Below, one piece after another: positions 51,175 through 62,318 of a stretch of DNA of 64,000 nt. The DNA comes from Burkholderia cepacia (GTDB lineage: Bacteria; Pseudomonadota; Gammaproteobacteria; Burkholderiales; Burkholderiaceae). Position numbers and translations under genes: made by a program. Under the pieces are notes generated by a model, which searched no databases, was not told where the DNA came from, and saw only the letters and a program-made list of their open reading frames with translations. The stretch's first letter is position 1; each line of letters opens with the position of its first letter. Location: contig NZ_CP073638.1 of the NCBI RefSeq assembly GCF_029962485.1, positions 434,001-498,000 of the forward strand, read 5' to 3'.

Positions 51175-53769
51175 ATGTCTTCCCGCCACTCAGGTTCGCC
51201 CGGCCGTGCCGCGGCGGTGATCGCCCGTGTCCGGGCGCTGATCCGCAACGAGCGCGTGCTGTCGCCGCTGCTCGCGCTCGGCATCGGCCTGCTGCTGATC
51301 GTGGTTTTCCAGCATCTGTCGGAATCCGTCGACTACCGGTCGGTGATCCGCCAGTTGCGTCACATGTCCGTCAGCGAGTGGGGCGCGTCGCTGGCCGCGA
51401 CGGCCCTCAGCTATCTCGCGCTCGTTGCCCGTGACGCGGTCGGCCTGCGCTATGTCGCCGCGAAGGTGCCGCGCGTCGCGTTGTGGATCGGCGCGATCGC
51501 CGGTTCCGCACTCGGCAACGCAACCGGCTTCGGCGCGCTGACGGGCGGCGCGGTCCGCGCCCGCGTGTACGGCGTGTCGGGTGTCACGCCCGCGCAGATC
51601 GGCCGGATGACGGTGTTCACGAGCGGCACGCTGGCGCTCGCGATGGTGTTGATGACGGCAGTCGGCATGGTCTGCGTGCCGGAGGCGCTTGCCGCGATGC
51701 TGCACGTCGCGCCCGGCGTGCTGACGTGGGGCGGCGCCGCGCTGCTCGTGATACTGGCCGCGATGGTCGCGATGTGCGGCAGCACGGCGCGACCGGTCGT
51801 CACGCGCTTCAAGTGGCTGTCGTTCGACGTGCCCGCGCGGCGCGATCTCGTCGCGCAGGTCGTCTACGCGGTGCTCGACGTCGTCGCCGCGGGCCTGACG
51901 CTGTGGGTGCTGCTGCCGGCGGCACCGGTCGGATTCCCGACTTTCATCACCGTCTACGCAGCCGCGCTGCTGCTCGGGATGATCGGCCATACGCCGGGCG
52001 GGATCGGCGTGTTCGAAGCCGCGATGGTGTTCACGCTCGGCCGCGAAGTGCCCGCGCACGCGATGGTCGCCGCGCTGATCGCGTATCGCGCAATCTACTT
52101 CGGCGTGCCGCTCGTGCTGTCGGCCGGCCTGCTGGCCGGTTTCGAGGGCCGCGCGCTGCGACGTCGCCTCGTCACGCGGCAGGCCGTGCGCGTGTCGCAG
52201 CTCGCACCGGTGTTCCTGAGCCTCGTGACGTTCGCGGTCGGCGGGATGCTGGTGATCTCGAGCGCGACGCCCGCGTTCTGGCACCGGATCGCGATCCTGC
52301 GCCATATCGTGCCGTTGTGGGTGCTCGAAGGCTCGCAGGTGATCTGCAGCGTGCTCGGCGTCGCGCTGCTGTTCGTCGCGCGTGGGCTGCTGCGGCGGCT
52401 CGACGGCGCGTGGTGGATGACCTTCGCGCTGACGCTCGCGAGCCTTGCGCTGTCGCTGGCGAAGGGCCTCGCGTTCGTCGAGGCCGGCGTGCTCGGCACG
52501 CTGCTCGTGCTGCTGCTCGTCAGCCGCCGCCGTTTCAACCGCCATTCGTCGCTGCTCGCCGAGCGCTTCACGGTGAGCTGGTTCGTGTCGGTGACGATGG
52601 TGCTGATGCTGGCCGTATGGGTGCTGTTCTTCGCGTTCCGCGACGTGCCGTACACGCGCGAGCTGTGGTCGCATTTCTCGTTCGACGCGCGCGCGCCGCG
52701 TGCGCTGCGTGCGACGCTTGCGTCCGGCGTGTTCGTTGCGCTGTTCGCGCTGTGGCAATTGCTGCGCCCGGCGCCCGGCCGGTTCGTGAAGCCCGTGCCG
52801 CAGGACCTGTTCGACGCCGAACGGATCATTCGCGCGCAGGAGTGCAGCGATGCGGGCCTCGCGCTGATGGGCGACAAGTCGTTCCTGTTTTCGGAATCGC
52901 GCCAGGCCTTCCTGATGTATGCCAAGAACGGCCGCACGTGGGCCGCGCTGCACGACCCGGTCGGGCCGCGCGAGGAATGGCCGGCGCTGATCAGCAAGTT
53001 CATCGCGCTCGCACACGCGCACAGCGGTCGCGCGGCGTTCTACCAGGTGCGCGCGAACGCGCTGCCGCTGTATCTCGACGCAGGCCTCACGCTGATGAAG
53101 CTCGGCGAGGAAGCGCATATCGCACTCGACCGATTCGACCTGAAGGGCTCGAACCGGTCGCACCTGCGCTACGCGCTGCGCCGCGGCGACAAGGACGCGC
53201 TGGCGGTCGAGGTGATCGCGCCGGGCGACGTGCCGGCCGCGCTGCCGGCGCTGCGCGATATCTCCGACGGCTGGCTCGACAGCCGCGATGCGCGCGAGAA
53301 GAGTTTCTCGGTGGCCGCGTTCCATGACGGCTATCTCGCGACGCAGTCGGTGATGCTGGTGCGGCAGGCCGACAAGCCGATCGCGTTCGTCACGTTCATG
53401 ACGACCGACCTCAACACCGAGGCGACGGTCGGCGTGATGCGCCATCTGCCGGACGCGTCGCCGTACGCGATGGAATATCTGTTTACGCAGCTCGCGCTGC
53501 ATCTGAAGGAAGCGGGTTTCCGCAAGCTGAGCCTGGGCATCGCGCCGTTCTCGGGGATGGGGGCGGCGAAGATGCCGTCGCCGTGGCACCGGCTCGGCCT
53601 GATGGTCTGGCGCTTCGGCGGCCGCTTCTACAACTTCCGCGGCTTGCGCGCTTTCAAGAGCAAGTTCGAACCGCACTGGGAGCCGCGTTATCTCGCGGCC
53701 TCGGGCTCGGTCGGCGTGTTCGTCACGCTTGCGGATCTGTCATTGCTGGCTGGAGGTCGGCGTTCATGA
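51175..53769 (+). CDS. mprF: Bifunctional aminoacyl-phosphatidylglycerol synthase/flippase MprF
   Basis: An 864-residue protein. About 14 N-terminal membrane segments (to about residue 540) form the flippase; LIGMIGHTPGGIGVFEAAMVF-type sequence is characteristic. The C-terminal DUF2156 domain is an aminoacyl-tRNA-dependent synthase (GLALMGDKSFLFSESRQAFLMY; AALHDPVGPREEW; NTEATVGVMRHLPDASPYAMEYLFTQLAL). It adds lysine or another amino acid to phosphatidylglycerol and moves it outward, reducing negative surface charge and sensitivity to cationic peptides. The amino acid is not predictable here. The stop overlaps the acvB start (ATGA), so the two are coupled. Confidence 0.92.
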   Translation: MSSRHSGSPGRAAAVIARVRALIRNERVLSPLLALGIGLLLIVVFQHLSESVDYRSVIRQLRHMSVSEWGASLAATALSYLALVARDAVGLRYVAAKVPRVALWIGAIAGSALGNATGFGALTGGAVRARVYGVSGVTPAQIGRMTVFTSGTLALAMVLMTAVGMVCVPEALAAMLHVAPGVLTWGGAALLVILAAMVAMCGSTARPVVTRFKWLSFDVPARRDLVAQVVYAVLDVVAAGLTLWVLLPAAPVGFPTFITVYAAALLLGMIGHTPGGIGVFEAAMVFTLGREVPAHAMVAALIAYRAIYFGVPLVLSAGLLAGFEGRALRRRLVTRQAVRVSQLAPVFLSLVTFAVGGMLVISSATPAFWHRIAILRHIVPLWVLEGSQVICSVLGVALLFVARGLLRRLDGAWWMTFALTLASLALSLAKGLAFVEAGVLGTLLVLLLVSRRRFNRHSSLLAERFTVSWFVSVTMVLMLAVWVLFFAFRDVPYTRELWSHFSFDARAPRALRATLASGVFVALFALWQLLRPAPGRFVKPVPQDLFDAERIIRAQECSDAGLALMGDKSFLFSESRQAFLMYAKNGRTWAALHDPVGPREEWPALISKFIALAHAHSGRAAFYQVRANALPLYLDAGLTLMKLGEEAHIALDRFDLKGSNRSHLRYALRRGDKDALAVEVIAPGDVPAALPALRDISDGWLDSRDAREKSFSVAAFHDGYLATQSVMLVRQADKPIAFVTFMTTDLNTEATVGVMRHLPDASPYAMEYLFTQLALHLKEAGFRKLSLGIAPFSGMGAAKMPSPWHRLGLMVWRFGGRFYNFRGLRAFKSKFEPHWEPRYLAASGSVGVFVTLADLSLLAGGRRS

Positions 53770-55046
53770 GTTTGAAGAAGGGAATCGCGCGGGCGGCAGC
53801 CGCCTGCGCGGGAATGATGCTGGCCGGCGCCGCGTGCGCCACGCAGCCAGCCGCCGTGAAAGCCGAAACCGTGTCGGGCGGTCGTTATGGGCCCGTCACC
53901 GTGACCAAGCCGAGCGGGCCGCTGCGCGGATTCGTCGTGCTGTTCTCGCGTGAGGCCGGCTGGAATGCGGCCGATCAGCAGGCGGCCGACGCGCTCGCGA
54001 AAGCCGGTGCGATGACGGTCGGCGTCGATTCAGAGCGTTACGCGATGAATCTCGCCGCGAAGCAGGAGACCTGCCACCACCTCGACGGCGACGCCGAGGC
54101 GGTCAGCCACCAGCTCGAACGTCTCGCGCAGTCGTCGCGTTATTTCACGCCGATCGTCGCGGGTGTGGGCCAGGGCGGCGCGATCGCGAAGCAGATTCTG
54201 TCGATGGCGCCGGAGAACACGATTGCCGGCGTCGTATCGGTCGACCCGGCCGCGAAGCTCGATCCGCGCTTCAAGCCGTGCCCGCCCGATCCGACGATCG
54301 TGCGCCGCGCAATGCCGGGCTTCGTCGAAACGGCGGCCGCGGGCGACAACACGAAGCTCGTGTCGCTCGTCACGGCGCACCTGCGCGACACCAGCAGCGG
54401 CGACGAACTCGACGTGTCGGATCTGCCGCTCGTCGAGCTGCCGGCCAAGGGCGGCAGCGACCGGCTCGCGATCGTGATCTCGGGCGACGGCGGCTGGCGC
54501 GATCTCGACAAGACGATCGCGGAGGCGCTGCAGCGCGACGGCGTGTCGGTGGTCGGCATCGATAGCCTGCGCTATTTCTGGAGCGAGAAGCCGCCGGCGC
54601 AAGTGAGCCGCGATCTCGCACGCGTGATGCGCACGTACATGGCGCGCTGGCATGCGAGCCGCGTGGCGCTGGTCGGCTACTCGTTCGGCGCCGACGTGAT
54701 GCCGTTCGCGTACAACCGGCTGCCGGCCGACTTGCGCGACAAGGTCGCGGTGATGTCGCTGCTCGGCTTCGCGCCGTCCGCCGATTTCCAGATCCGCGTG
54801 ACGGGCTGGCTCGGCATGCCCGCGAGCGACAAGGCGCTGAAGGTCGCGCCGGAAATCGCGAAGGTGCCGCCGCAGCTCGTGCAGTGCTTCTACGGCGCGG
54901 AAGAGAAGGACACGATGTGCCCGGCGCTGGTGAACACGGGCGCCGACGTGATCAAGACGCAGGGCGATCACCACTTCGGCCGCGACTACCTCGCGCTCGA
55001 GAGGAAGATTCTCGGCGCGTTCGGCAAGCCGGTGGCGGCGCGCTGA
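53766..55046 (+). CDS. acvB: AcvB/VirJ-like periplasmic aminoacyl-PG hydrolase
   Basis: A 426-residue exported protein. Signal peptide about 1-27 (AACAGMMLAGAACA). The N-terminal half is a hydrolase-like domain lacking the nucleophile (GVGQGGA). The C-terminal half (about 225-426) is the VirJ domain with the nucleophile in LVGYSFGADVMPFA and a late His in TQGDHHFG. In Agrobacterium, AcvB hydrolyses lysyl-phosphatidylglycerol made by LpiA/MprF. Here it is coupled to mprF in the same way, forming an lpiA-acvB-like pair often linked to acid tolerance and host interaction. It is not evidence of a type IV secretion system. Confidence 0.85.
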   Translation: MSLKKGIARAAAACAGMMLAGAACATQPAAVKAETVSGGRYGPVTVTKPSGPLRGFVVLFSREAGWNAADQQAADALAKAGAMTVGVDSERYAMNLAAKQETCHHLDGDAEAVSHQLERLAQSSRYFTPIVAGVGQGGAIAKQILSMAPENTIAGVVSVDPAAKLDPRFKPCPPDPTIVRRAMPGFVETAAAGDNTKLVSLVTAHLRDTSSGDELDVSDLPLVELPAKGGSDRLAIVISGDGGWRDLDKTIAEALQRDGVSVVGIDSLRYFWSEKPPAQVSRDLARVMRTYMARWHASRVALVGYSFGADVMPFAYNRLPADLRDKVAVMSLLGFAPSADFQIRVTGWLGMPASDKALKVAPEIAKVPPQLVQCFYGAEEKDTMCPALVNTGADVIKTQGDHHFGRDYLALERKILGAFGKPVAAR

Positions 55047-55100
55047 ACGCCGGCGCCCGCGTCACGGCGGGTACCGGCCGGATTGCTTCCGGTTCTTCGT

Positions 55101-55132
55101 ACGGGCGGCCAGTGTGCCGCCCGTTTCATTTT
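55101..55132 (+). terminator. Terminator after mprF-acvB
   Basis: A 9-bp perfect stem, ACGGGCGGC / GCCGCCCGT, with a 6-base loop, followed by TTCATTTT. It lies 54 bases past acvB and just before the end of the convergent DUF934 gene, so it may act on both transcripts. Confidence 0.7.
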
Positions 55133-55559
55133 CCGGCCGGCCCTGCCGCACCCTGCGGCGGCATCGCCGCTCTCGCATCGCGCTGATAGAAGCCCGGAAA
55201 CCGGTCGAGTTGACGCCGTGCGGCCGCGATATCGGTGTCGTCGCCGAGCACGGCGCTCGAAAACCCCGTGCGTTCCATCAGCAGCAACTGGTCGACCAGC
55301 ACTTCGCCGGTCGCGCGCAGGTCGCCCGTGAAGGCGTAGCGCTTGCGCAGCAGATAAGCCTGGCTGTACGCGCGGCCGTCGGTGAACGACGGAAACTGCA
55401 GGTCGATGCGCGTGGCTAGTGCGATTTGCGCGGCGAGCGGCGGCAATTCCTCGTCGTTGCCGATCGTCAGCGTCGCGTGGTCGTGTGGCCGCGTGTCGCC
55501 GGCGTGTTCCGCCGGCGTCAGCAGGCGGATGCGCGCGTGTGTGTTCGACGTTTCCTGGT

Positions 55560-55563
<4 letters not shown>
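55126..55563 (-). CDS. DUF934 protein associated with siroheme reductase
   Basis: A 145-residue protein of the DUF934 family: IDLQFPSFTDGRAYSQAYLLRKRY followed by GEVLVDQLLLMERTGFSS and DIAAARRQLDRFPGFYQ. The family regularly follows nitrite/sulfite reductase genes in beta-proteobacteria and is thought to be an accessory factor; its role is not established. The start ATG overlaps the reductase stop by four bases. The first 45 residues are variable. It ends within the region of the convergent terminator. Confidence 0.85.
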
Positions 55564-57344
<1,781 letters not shown>

Positions 57345-57549
57345 GACGTGATACGCGAGAAGCGCCGCGACGCGGAGTGCGCGCGGCTCGGACTGACGTT
57401 GCGACGGGTGTCAGGCAACGGAAGACAGCGTAGGGAACGCGAGGCGGCGGGACAAGCAGCAGATCGGGACGAAAAAGGCGCAGCAGATGGCCGACGGCAT
57501 GCCGGCGTCGGCGGGGGAGACCGGGCATGCGACCATGCCCGTGGCGCGG

Positions 57550-57945
57550 TCAGACGCTGGCGTCGACGACGAGCGCGGGATCGAGCGCGCGGATGCGCTG
57601 ATCGATGAAGTAGCCGCCGCCTTCCTGGTAGCGCAGGAACAAACGACCGCACGAGCGGCAGCGGCTGACGGTGCAGCGGTTGTACGGGAAATGGCGCAGG
57701 GCGATCGGTGCGTCGTCCGACGCGTAGCGCGTGCCGGCCGGATGATGTTCCGCATAGGTCGGCTCGGCGTCGTCGGGCGGCGCGAGCGTGGCGACTTCGA
57801 TCAGTTGCGCATCCTGCAGCGACAGCGGCAGGGTCGTCCATCCGGCGAGCGAAGTCTTCGTGCACGTGCACGACTGCGTGACATGCGCCGCTTCGGTCGC
57901 CAGTTTCAACAGTGCGTCGTGATCGAGGTAAGGCAGTTGGCTCAT
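57550..57945 (-). CDS. Small zinc-ribbon-like protein of unknown function
   Basis: A 131-residue soluble protein. CTCTKTSLAGWTTLPLSL near residue 33 and RCTVSRCRSCGRLFLRYQEGGGYF near residue 95 supply five or more cysteines, with CRSC forming a zinc-knuckle-like C-x2-C. HFPYNRCTVSRC adds another. The last 20 residues are acidic-hydrophobic. I do not recognise a named family. It is 101 bases downstream of the MocR-like regulator's end and 205 bases upstream of the reductase, all on the minus strand, so it could belong with the reductase genes. Confidence 0.55.
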   Translation of the reverse strand: MSQLPYLDHDALLKLATEAAHVTQSCTCTKTSLAGWTTLPLSLQDAQLIEVATLAPPDDAEPTYAEHHPAGTRYASDDAPIALRHFPYNRCTVSRCRSCGRLFLRYQEGGGYFIDQRIRALDPALVVDASV

Positions 57946-58046
57946 GGAAAATCGTGAAGGAGCGGCGGGATCAGCAATGTAACCCGCGCGCGGATTGCCT
58001 GCATGGCCGCGACGCGGGCGGCGCGCACCGCACCTGCCGTGAACGG

Positions 58047-59480
58047 TCAACCTGCCTTGCGGACCGAAGGCTGCGCGACCAGTTCGCCGAGCACGCGTAT
58101 CGCCTGCTCGATGTCGCGGCTCCACGGATGGCCGAAGTTCACGCGCACGCAGCGCTCGAAGCCGTGCGCGGCCGAAAACAGCGGCCCCGGCGCGAAGCTG
58201 ATCCCGCGTGCGATCGCCTGGCGATGCAGCTCCATCGCGTCGATCGCGTCGGGAAACGCGAGCCACAGGAAGTACCCGCCATCGGGCCGCACCCATTCGA
58301 CGCCGGGCGGCAGCCAGCGCCGCAGCGCGTCGTCCATCCGGTCGAGCTGCGCGTGCAGCGCGCCGCGCAGCTTGCGCAGATGGCGGTCGTAGCCGCCATG
58401 CTCGAGATAGTTCGCGATGCCGGCCTGCGCGGGAATGCTCGCCGACAGCGTCGTCATCAGCTTGAGCCGCTGCACCTTCTCGGCGAAGCGGCCGGCGGCG
58501 GCCCAGCCGATCCGGTAGCCGGGCGCAAGCGTCTTCGAGAACGAACTGCAGTGCATCACGAGGCCGTGTCGATCGAACGCGCGTGCCGGCAGCGGATAGT
58601 CGGGGCCGAAATGCAGCTCGCCGTACACGTCGTCCTCGATCAGCGGCACCTCGCGCGCCGCGAGCATGTCGACGAGCGCGCGTTTCTTGTCGGCGGACAG
58701 CGTGACGCCGGTCGGATTCTGGAAATTGGTCATGAACCAGCACGCACGGATGTCGTGCCGGTCGAGTGCGTTTGCAAGCGCATCGAGATCGAGGCCCGTA
58801 CGCGGATCGACGGGAATCTCGACGGCGCGCAGGTCGAGCCGTTCGATCGCCTGCAGTGCCGCATAGAAGCCGGGCGCTTCGACCGCGACGACGTCACCGG
58901 GTCGCGTGACGGCCATCAGGCACAGGTTCAGCGCTTCGAGCGCGCCGTTCGTGACGACGATCTCGTCGATCGGCTGCGAGATGCCGGTGGCGAGATAACG
59001 TCGCGCGATCTGCTGGCGCAGCGCCTCGTTGCCGGGCGGCAGGTCGACGACCGTGCTCCACGGGCTCACGAGCCGCGTGGCCTGCGCAAGCGATTTCGCC
59101 AGACGCGGCAGCGGAAACAATTGCGGCGCGGGGAATGCGGAACCGAGCGGCACGATGCCGGGTTGAGTGGCCGCATCGAGAACGGAGAACACGAGGCTGC
59201 TGATGTCGACCTTGCGCGTGGCGCCGGCGCGGCTCGAGCGGCGCTTCGCGGCGGGGCCCGGCTCCGGCTTGGCGCCCGGCGCAACGTAGTAGCCCGAGCG
59301 TTCGCGGGCACGAATCAATCCCCACTGTTCGAGCAGGTAATACGCGCGAAACACCGTCGACTGGCTCACGCCATGCTGCGCGATGATCTGCCGCAGCGAC
59401 GGCAGGCGCGTGCCGACGGCAAGGTTGCCGTTGCGGATGTCGTCGGCGATCGTATGGGCGAGGGTTTCGTAGCGTTTCAT
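58047..59480 (-). CDS. MocR-like PLP-dependent regulator/aminotransferase
   Basis: A 477-residue GntR-aminotransferase fusion. Residues about 1-75 are the winged helix-turn-helix (GTRLPSLRQIIAQHGVSQSTVFRAYYLLE). The rest is a class I aminotransferase fold (TNFQNPTGVTLSADKKRALVD; PLIEDDVYGELHF; PLP lysine in HCSSFSKTLAPGYRIGW). It has the layout of a regulator such as PdxR or TauR rather than a metabolic aminotransferase. Target genes are unknown; the nearest candidates are the zinc-ribbon and reductase genes downstream. The terminator of the preceding MFS gene separates it from the uxuA operon. Confidence 0.85.
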   Translation of the reverse strand: MKRYETLAHTIADDIRNGNLAVGTRLPSLRQIIAQHGVSQSTVFRAYYLLEQWGLIRARERSGYYVAPGAKPEPGPAAKRRSSRAGATRKVDISSLVFSVLDAATQPGIVPLGSAFPAPQLFPLPRLAKSLAQATRLVSPWSTVVDLPPGNEALRQQIARRYLATGISQPIDEIVVTNGALEALNLCLMAVTRPGDVVAVEAPGFYAALQAIERLDLRAVEIPVDPRTGLDLDALANALDRHDIRACWFMTNFQNPTGVTLSADKKRALVDMLAAREVPLIEDDVYGELHFGPDYPLPARAFDRHGLVMHCSSFSKTLAPGYRIGWAAAGRFAEKVQRLKLMTTLSASIPAQAGIANYLEHGGYDRHLRKLRGALHAQLDRMDDALRRWLPPGVEWVRPDGGYFLWLAFPDAIDAMELHRQAIARGISFAPGPLFSAAHGFERCVRVNFGHPWSRDIEQAIRVLGELVAQPSVRKAG

Positions 59481-59563
59481 CGGCTGGGCGGAGCGCGCCG
59501 TCGCCGCGCACGGGCCGAAGTGGCGCCGCGCCGGCAGGCGCGGGTCATTGTCCGACGGGCGGG

Positions 59564-59600
59564 AAGAAAAGGAAAGCGCGCGGTGCCGGCCGCGCTTTCC
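59564..59600 (-). terminator. Intrinsic terminator of the uxuA-MFS operon
   Basis: On the minus strand, GGAAAGCGCG and CGCGCTTTCC (59600-59591 and 59580-59571) form a 10-bp stem with a 10-base loop, followed by TTTTCTT. It starts 8 bases after the MFS stop codon at 59608. Confidence 0.85.
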
Positions 59601-59607
59601 CTAAGCA

Positions 59608-60918
59608 TCAGGCCGCGCTCGGCTCCGCATTCCGCCTGTTTGCGCCGCCACGCAGCGGCGGCAGCGGCTCGACCTTGCCGACGATGAACAGGTACGACAG
59701 CGCGCCGACGACGCACAGCGCGCCGGCCACCGCGAGCGGTACGACGAACGAGCCTTTCGTGATCGACAGCATCACGCCCGTGAACGTCGTGATGAAGATC
59801 CCCGCGAGATTGCCCGCGAAGTTCTGGATGCCGCCGAGCGACGCGACATGGGCGGGTGTCGGCGCGACTTCGCCGACGAGCGTCCACACGTTGGCGCCGG
59901 CGAACGACAGGCTGGCATACGCGAGTGCGAACAGCCCGAGGCACGCCCACACATTTTCGACGAACGCCGACAGCGCGATCGACGACGACAGCAGCATCCC
60001 GAGCACGAGGCAGGTCTTGCGCGCGGCGGTCGCGCTCCAGCCGCGGCGGAACAGGCTGTCCGACACGTAGCCGCCGAGCCAGCCGCCCGGAATCGCGAGC
60101 AGCGCGGGCAGCATGCCCCACGTGCCGAGCGACGCGAGCGAGAAGCCGCGCGACTGCAGCAGGTAGCTCGGGAACCACGTGATGAAGAAGTAGATCGCGA
60201 AGTTCAGGCAGAACAGGCCGATCATCATCCCCCACACGGTGCGGTAGCGGAACAGGTCGAGCCACGACACCTTCGGGCCGTCGGTTGCGTCCGCAACGGC
60301 TGGTGCGGCGCGTTGCGCGAGCAGCGCATCGACGGCATCGGGCGCGATCGCGCGGTAGCGTTCCGGGTCGCGATAGACGAACCACCACGCCAGTGCCCAC
60401 ACGATGCCGATGCCGCCCGTGATCACGAACGACCCACGCCAGCCGACGATCGAGATCAGCCACGCGACGAGCGGCAGCGACAGCGCGGAGCCGACGCGCG
60501 AGCCGCTGTCGAAGATGCTGCTTGCGAGCCCGCGTTCGCTGCGCGGGAACCAGTTGAACGCGACCTTCGCGAACGACGGGATCGCGGCCGCTTCGCCGAC
60601 GCCGAGCATCAGCCGCACGCCGACGAGTTGCGCGAGGCCGCGCGCGGCGCCCGTCGCGACGGTGAACACCGACCACCAGCCGACGGCCAGCGCGAGGCTC
60701 ACGCGCACGCCGACCTTATCGATGAACCAGCCGGCCGGCAGTTGCAGGAACGCGTAGGTCCAGAAGAACGCGCTCAGCACGAGCCCCATGCCGACCGCGT
60801 CGAGGCCGAGGTCGGCGCGAATGCTGGGCGCCGCGATCGCGAGGTTCGCGCGGTCGATGAAGTTGATGACGTTGGCCAGGAAGCACATCAGGATCATGGC
60901 CCATCGGATGCGTGGCAT
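59608..60918 (-). CDS. Hexuronate-type MFS transporter
   Basis: A 436-residue, 12-segment MFS protein of the anion:cation symporter group (ExuT/GudP-like): FIDRANLAIAAPSIRADLGLD at the start, FLQLPAGWFIDKVGVRVSLA in the loop 2-3 position, and FNWFPRSERGLASSIFDSGSRVGSALSLPLVAWL, the family's conserved loop 4-5 segment. It follows uxuA by 71 bases on the same strand, so a sugar acid such as mannonate, fructuronate or a hexuronate is the likely substrate. GGAG precedes the ATG at 60918. Confidence 0.85.
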   Translation of the reverse strand: MPRIRWAMILMCFLANVINFIDRANLAIAAPSIRADLGLDAVGMGLVLSAFFWTYAFLQLPAGWFIDKVGVRVSLALAVGWWSVFTVATGAARGLAQLVGVRLMLGVGEAAAIPSFAKVAFNWFPRSERGLASSIFDSGSRVGSALSLPLVAWLISIVGWRGSFVITGGIGIVWALAWWFVYRDPERYRAIAPDAVDALLAQRAAPAVADATDGPKVSWLDLFRYRTVWGMMIGLFCLNFAIYFFITWFPSYLLQSRGFSLASLGTWGMLPALLAIPGGWLGGYVSDSLFRRGWSATAARKTCLVLGMLLSSSIALSAFVENVWACLGLFALAYASLSFAGANVWTLVGEVAPTPAHVASLGGIQNFAGNLAGIFITTFTGVMLSITKGSFVVPLAVAGALCVVGALSYLFIVGKVEPLPPLRGGANRRNAEPSAA

Positions 60919-60989
60919 GCGGTGTCTCCGTGCGGAATGTCGTGACGGGCGACCGGCGATCCGCTGCGCCGGCCGCCTCGATGGGCGGA

Positions 60990-62051
60990 TTACCGTGCCG
61001 CGTGCGGTGCGGTGTCGAACTTCGCGAGCGCTTCCCACAGGCCGTTCAGGTACACCGCGCCGAGCGCGCGGTCGTACAGGCCATAGCCGGGCTTGCCCGT
61101 TTCGCCCCAGATCATGCGGCCGTGGTCGGGGCGCACGTAGCCGGTGAAGCCGGTGTCGTGGTATGCCTTTACGATCGCGGCGATGTCGAGCGAGCCGCAG
61201 TTCGACAGGTGCGCGGTTTCCTCGAAATTGCCGTTCGCGTCGACCTTCACGTTGCGGATGTGCGCGAAGTGGATGCGGCCCATCGCGCCGAATTCGCGCA
61301 CCAGCGCTTCGACGTCGTTTTGCGGGCCTGCGCCGAGCGAACCCGAGCACAGCGTCAGCCCGTTCGCGGGCGTGTCGACGATGCGCAGGATCCGTGCGAG
61401 ATCGTCGCGGTTCTTCACGATGCGCGGCAGCCCGAAGATCGGGCGCGGCGGGTCGTCCGGGTGGATCGCCATCTTCACGCCGGCTTCCTCGGCCACCGGG
61501 ATGATCGCTTTCAGGAAGTACTCGAGGTTGGCCCACAGAGCGGCTTCGTCGACGTCGCGATAGTCGGCGAGCAGCGCCTGCAGCTGTTCGGGCCGGTAGC
61601 TCGAATCCCAGCCGGGCAGCGCGATGCCGTCGTTCGGATCGATCCGGTCGACCGCGTCGGTGCTGAACGCGAGGCAGGTCGAGCCGTCGTCGAGCGTCTT
61701 CGACAGCTCGGTGCGGGTCCAGTCGAACACGGGCATGAAGTTGTAGCAGATGACGCGGATGCCGGCCGCGCCGAGGTGGCGGATCGTCTGCCGGTAGTGG
61801 TCGATCAGGCGGTCGCGGCCCGGCTTGCCGAGCTTGATGTCCTCGTGGACGGGCACCGATTCGACGACTTCGAACTGCAGGCCGGCGCGCTCGATCGTCG
61901 CCTTCAGCGCATCGATCTTGTGCGCGGGCCAGACTTCACCCACCGGTTCGTCGTAAATCGCGGACACGATATGCGTGACGCCCGGGATCTGGCGGATGTA
62001 TTGCAGCGAGACCGGATCGGACTCGCCGTACCAACGGAAAGACATCTTCAC
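60990..62051 (-). CDS. uxuA: Mannonate dehydratase
   Basis: A 353-residue UxuA-type enzyme that dehydrates D-mannonate to 2-keto-3-deoxygluconate in hexuronate degradation. Conserved pieces: [23 protein letters not shown] (N-terminus), [49 protein letters not shown] (metal region), HIRNVKVD and [14 protein letters not shown]. Shorter than the 394-residue E. coli protein, as in other bacteria. The GTG at 62051 is preferred to the ATG at 62045 because AGGAG lies 8 bases upstream of it. No fructuronate reductase gene (uxuB) is in the window. UxuR-type operators lie upstream. Confidence 0.9.
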   Translation of the reverse strand: MKMSFRWYGESDPVSLQYIRQIPGVTHIVSAIYDEPVGEVWPAHKIDALKATIERAGLQFEVVESVPVHEDIKLGKPGRDRLIDHYRQTIRHLGAAGIRVICYNFMPVFDWTRTELSKTLDDGSTCLAFSTDAVDRIDPNDGIALPGWDSSYRPEQLQALLADYRDVDEAALWANLEYFLKAIIPVAEEAGVKMAIHPDDPPRPIFGLPRIVKNRDDLARILRIVDTPANGLTLCSGSLGAGPQNDVEALVREFGAMGRIHFAHIRNVKVDANGNFEETAHLSNCGSLDIAAIVKAYHDTGFTGYVRPDHGRMIWGETGKPGYGLYDRALGAVYLNGLWEALAKFDTAPHAAR

Positions 62052-62131
62052 TGGAGCGGCTCCTGGCTGGCGGTTCATGCACGGACGACCGGGCGGCATC
62101 GTGCCGGCCCGTCGTCGGTGTGCGGATTATG

Positions 62132-62170
62132 ATTGGTATGCCAGTTGTGGTGGATAGTGGTTTACCAGTT
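62132..62170. promoter_or_regulatory. Two UxuR/ExuR-type operators
   Basis: Core palindromes TGGTATGCCA (62134-62143) and TGGTTTACCA (62158-62167) share the TGGT-N2-RCCA pattern and are 24 bases apart. They resemble the UxuR consensus AAATTGGTATACCAATTT. They lie just upstream of uxuA and probably overlap its promoter. Confidence 0.7.
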
Positions 62171-62251
62171 ATCCACGCAAGCGCTGGCCAACGTAATGTT
62201 TCCGGGGATGGACTGTAACCTTGGTCGAACGGCCAATCCGGATGCCGGCCG

Positions 62252-62269
62252 AAATTGGTGTACCATTTT
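62252..62269. promoter_or_regulatory. Third UxuR-type operator, close to the regulator gene
   Basis: AAATTGGTGTACCATTTT has the core TGGTGTACCA and matches the UxuR consensus best of the three sites. It lies 50 bases before the GntR gene start and may serve autorepression. A looser TTGG-N8-CCAA pair is at 62221-62236. Confidence 0.7.
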
Positions 62270-62318
62270 GGTGATCCGGTGCCGCGACGGCGCCAGCCAG
62301 CCCGTTGCGAGCCTTTCG

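Noticed and set aside
53766..55046. VirJ-like gene as a sign of a type IV secretion system
   Set aside because: No other vir/trb genes are present. The coupling to mprF points to aminoacyl-PG hydrolysis.
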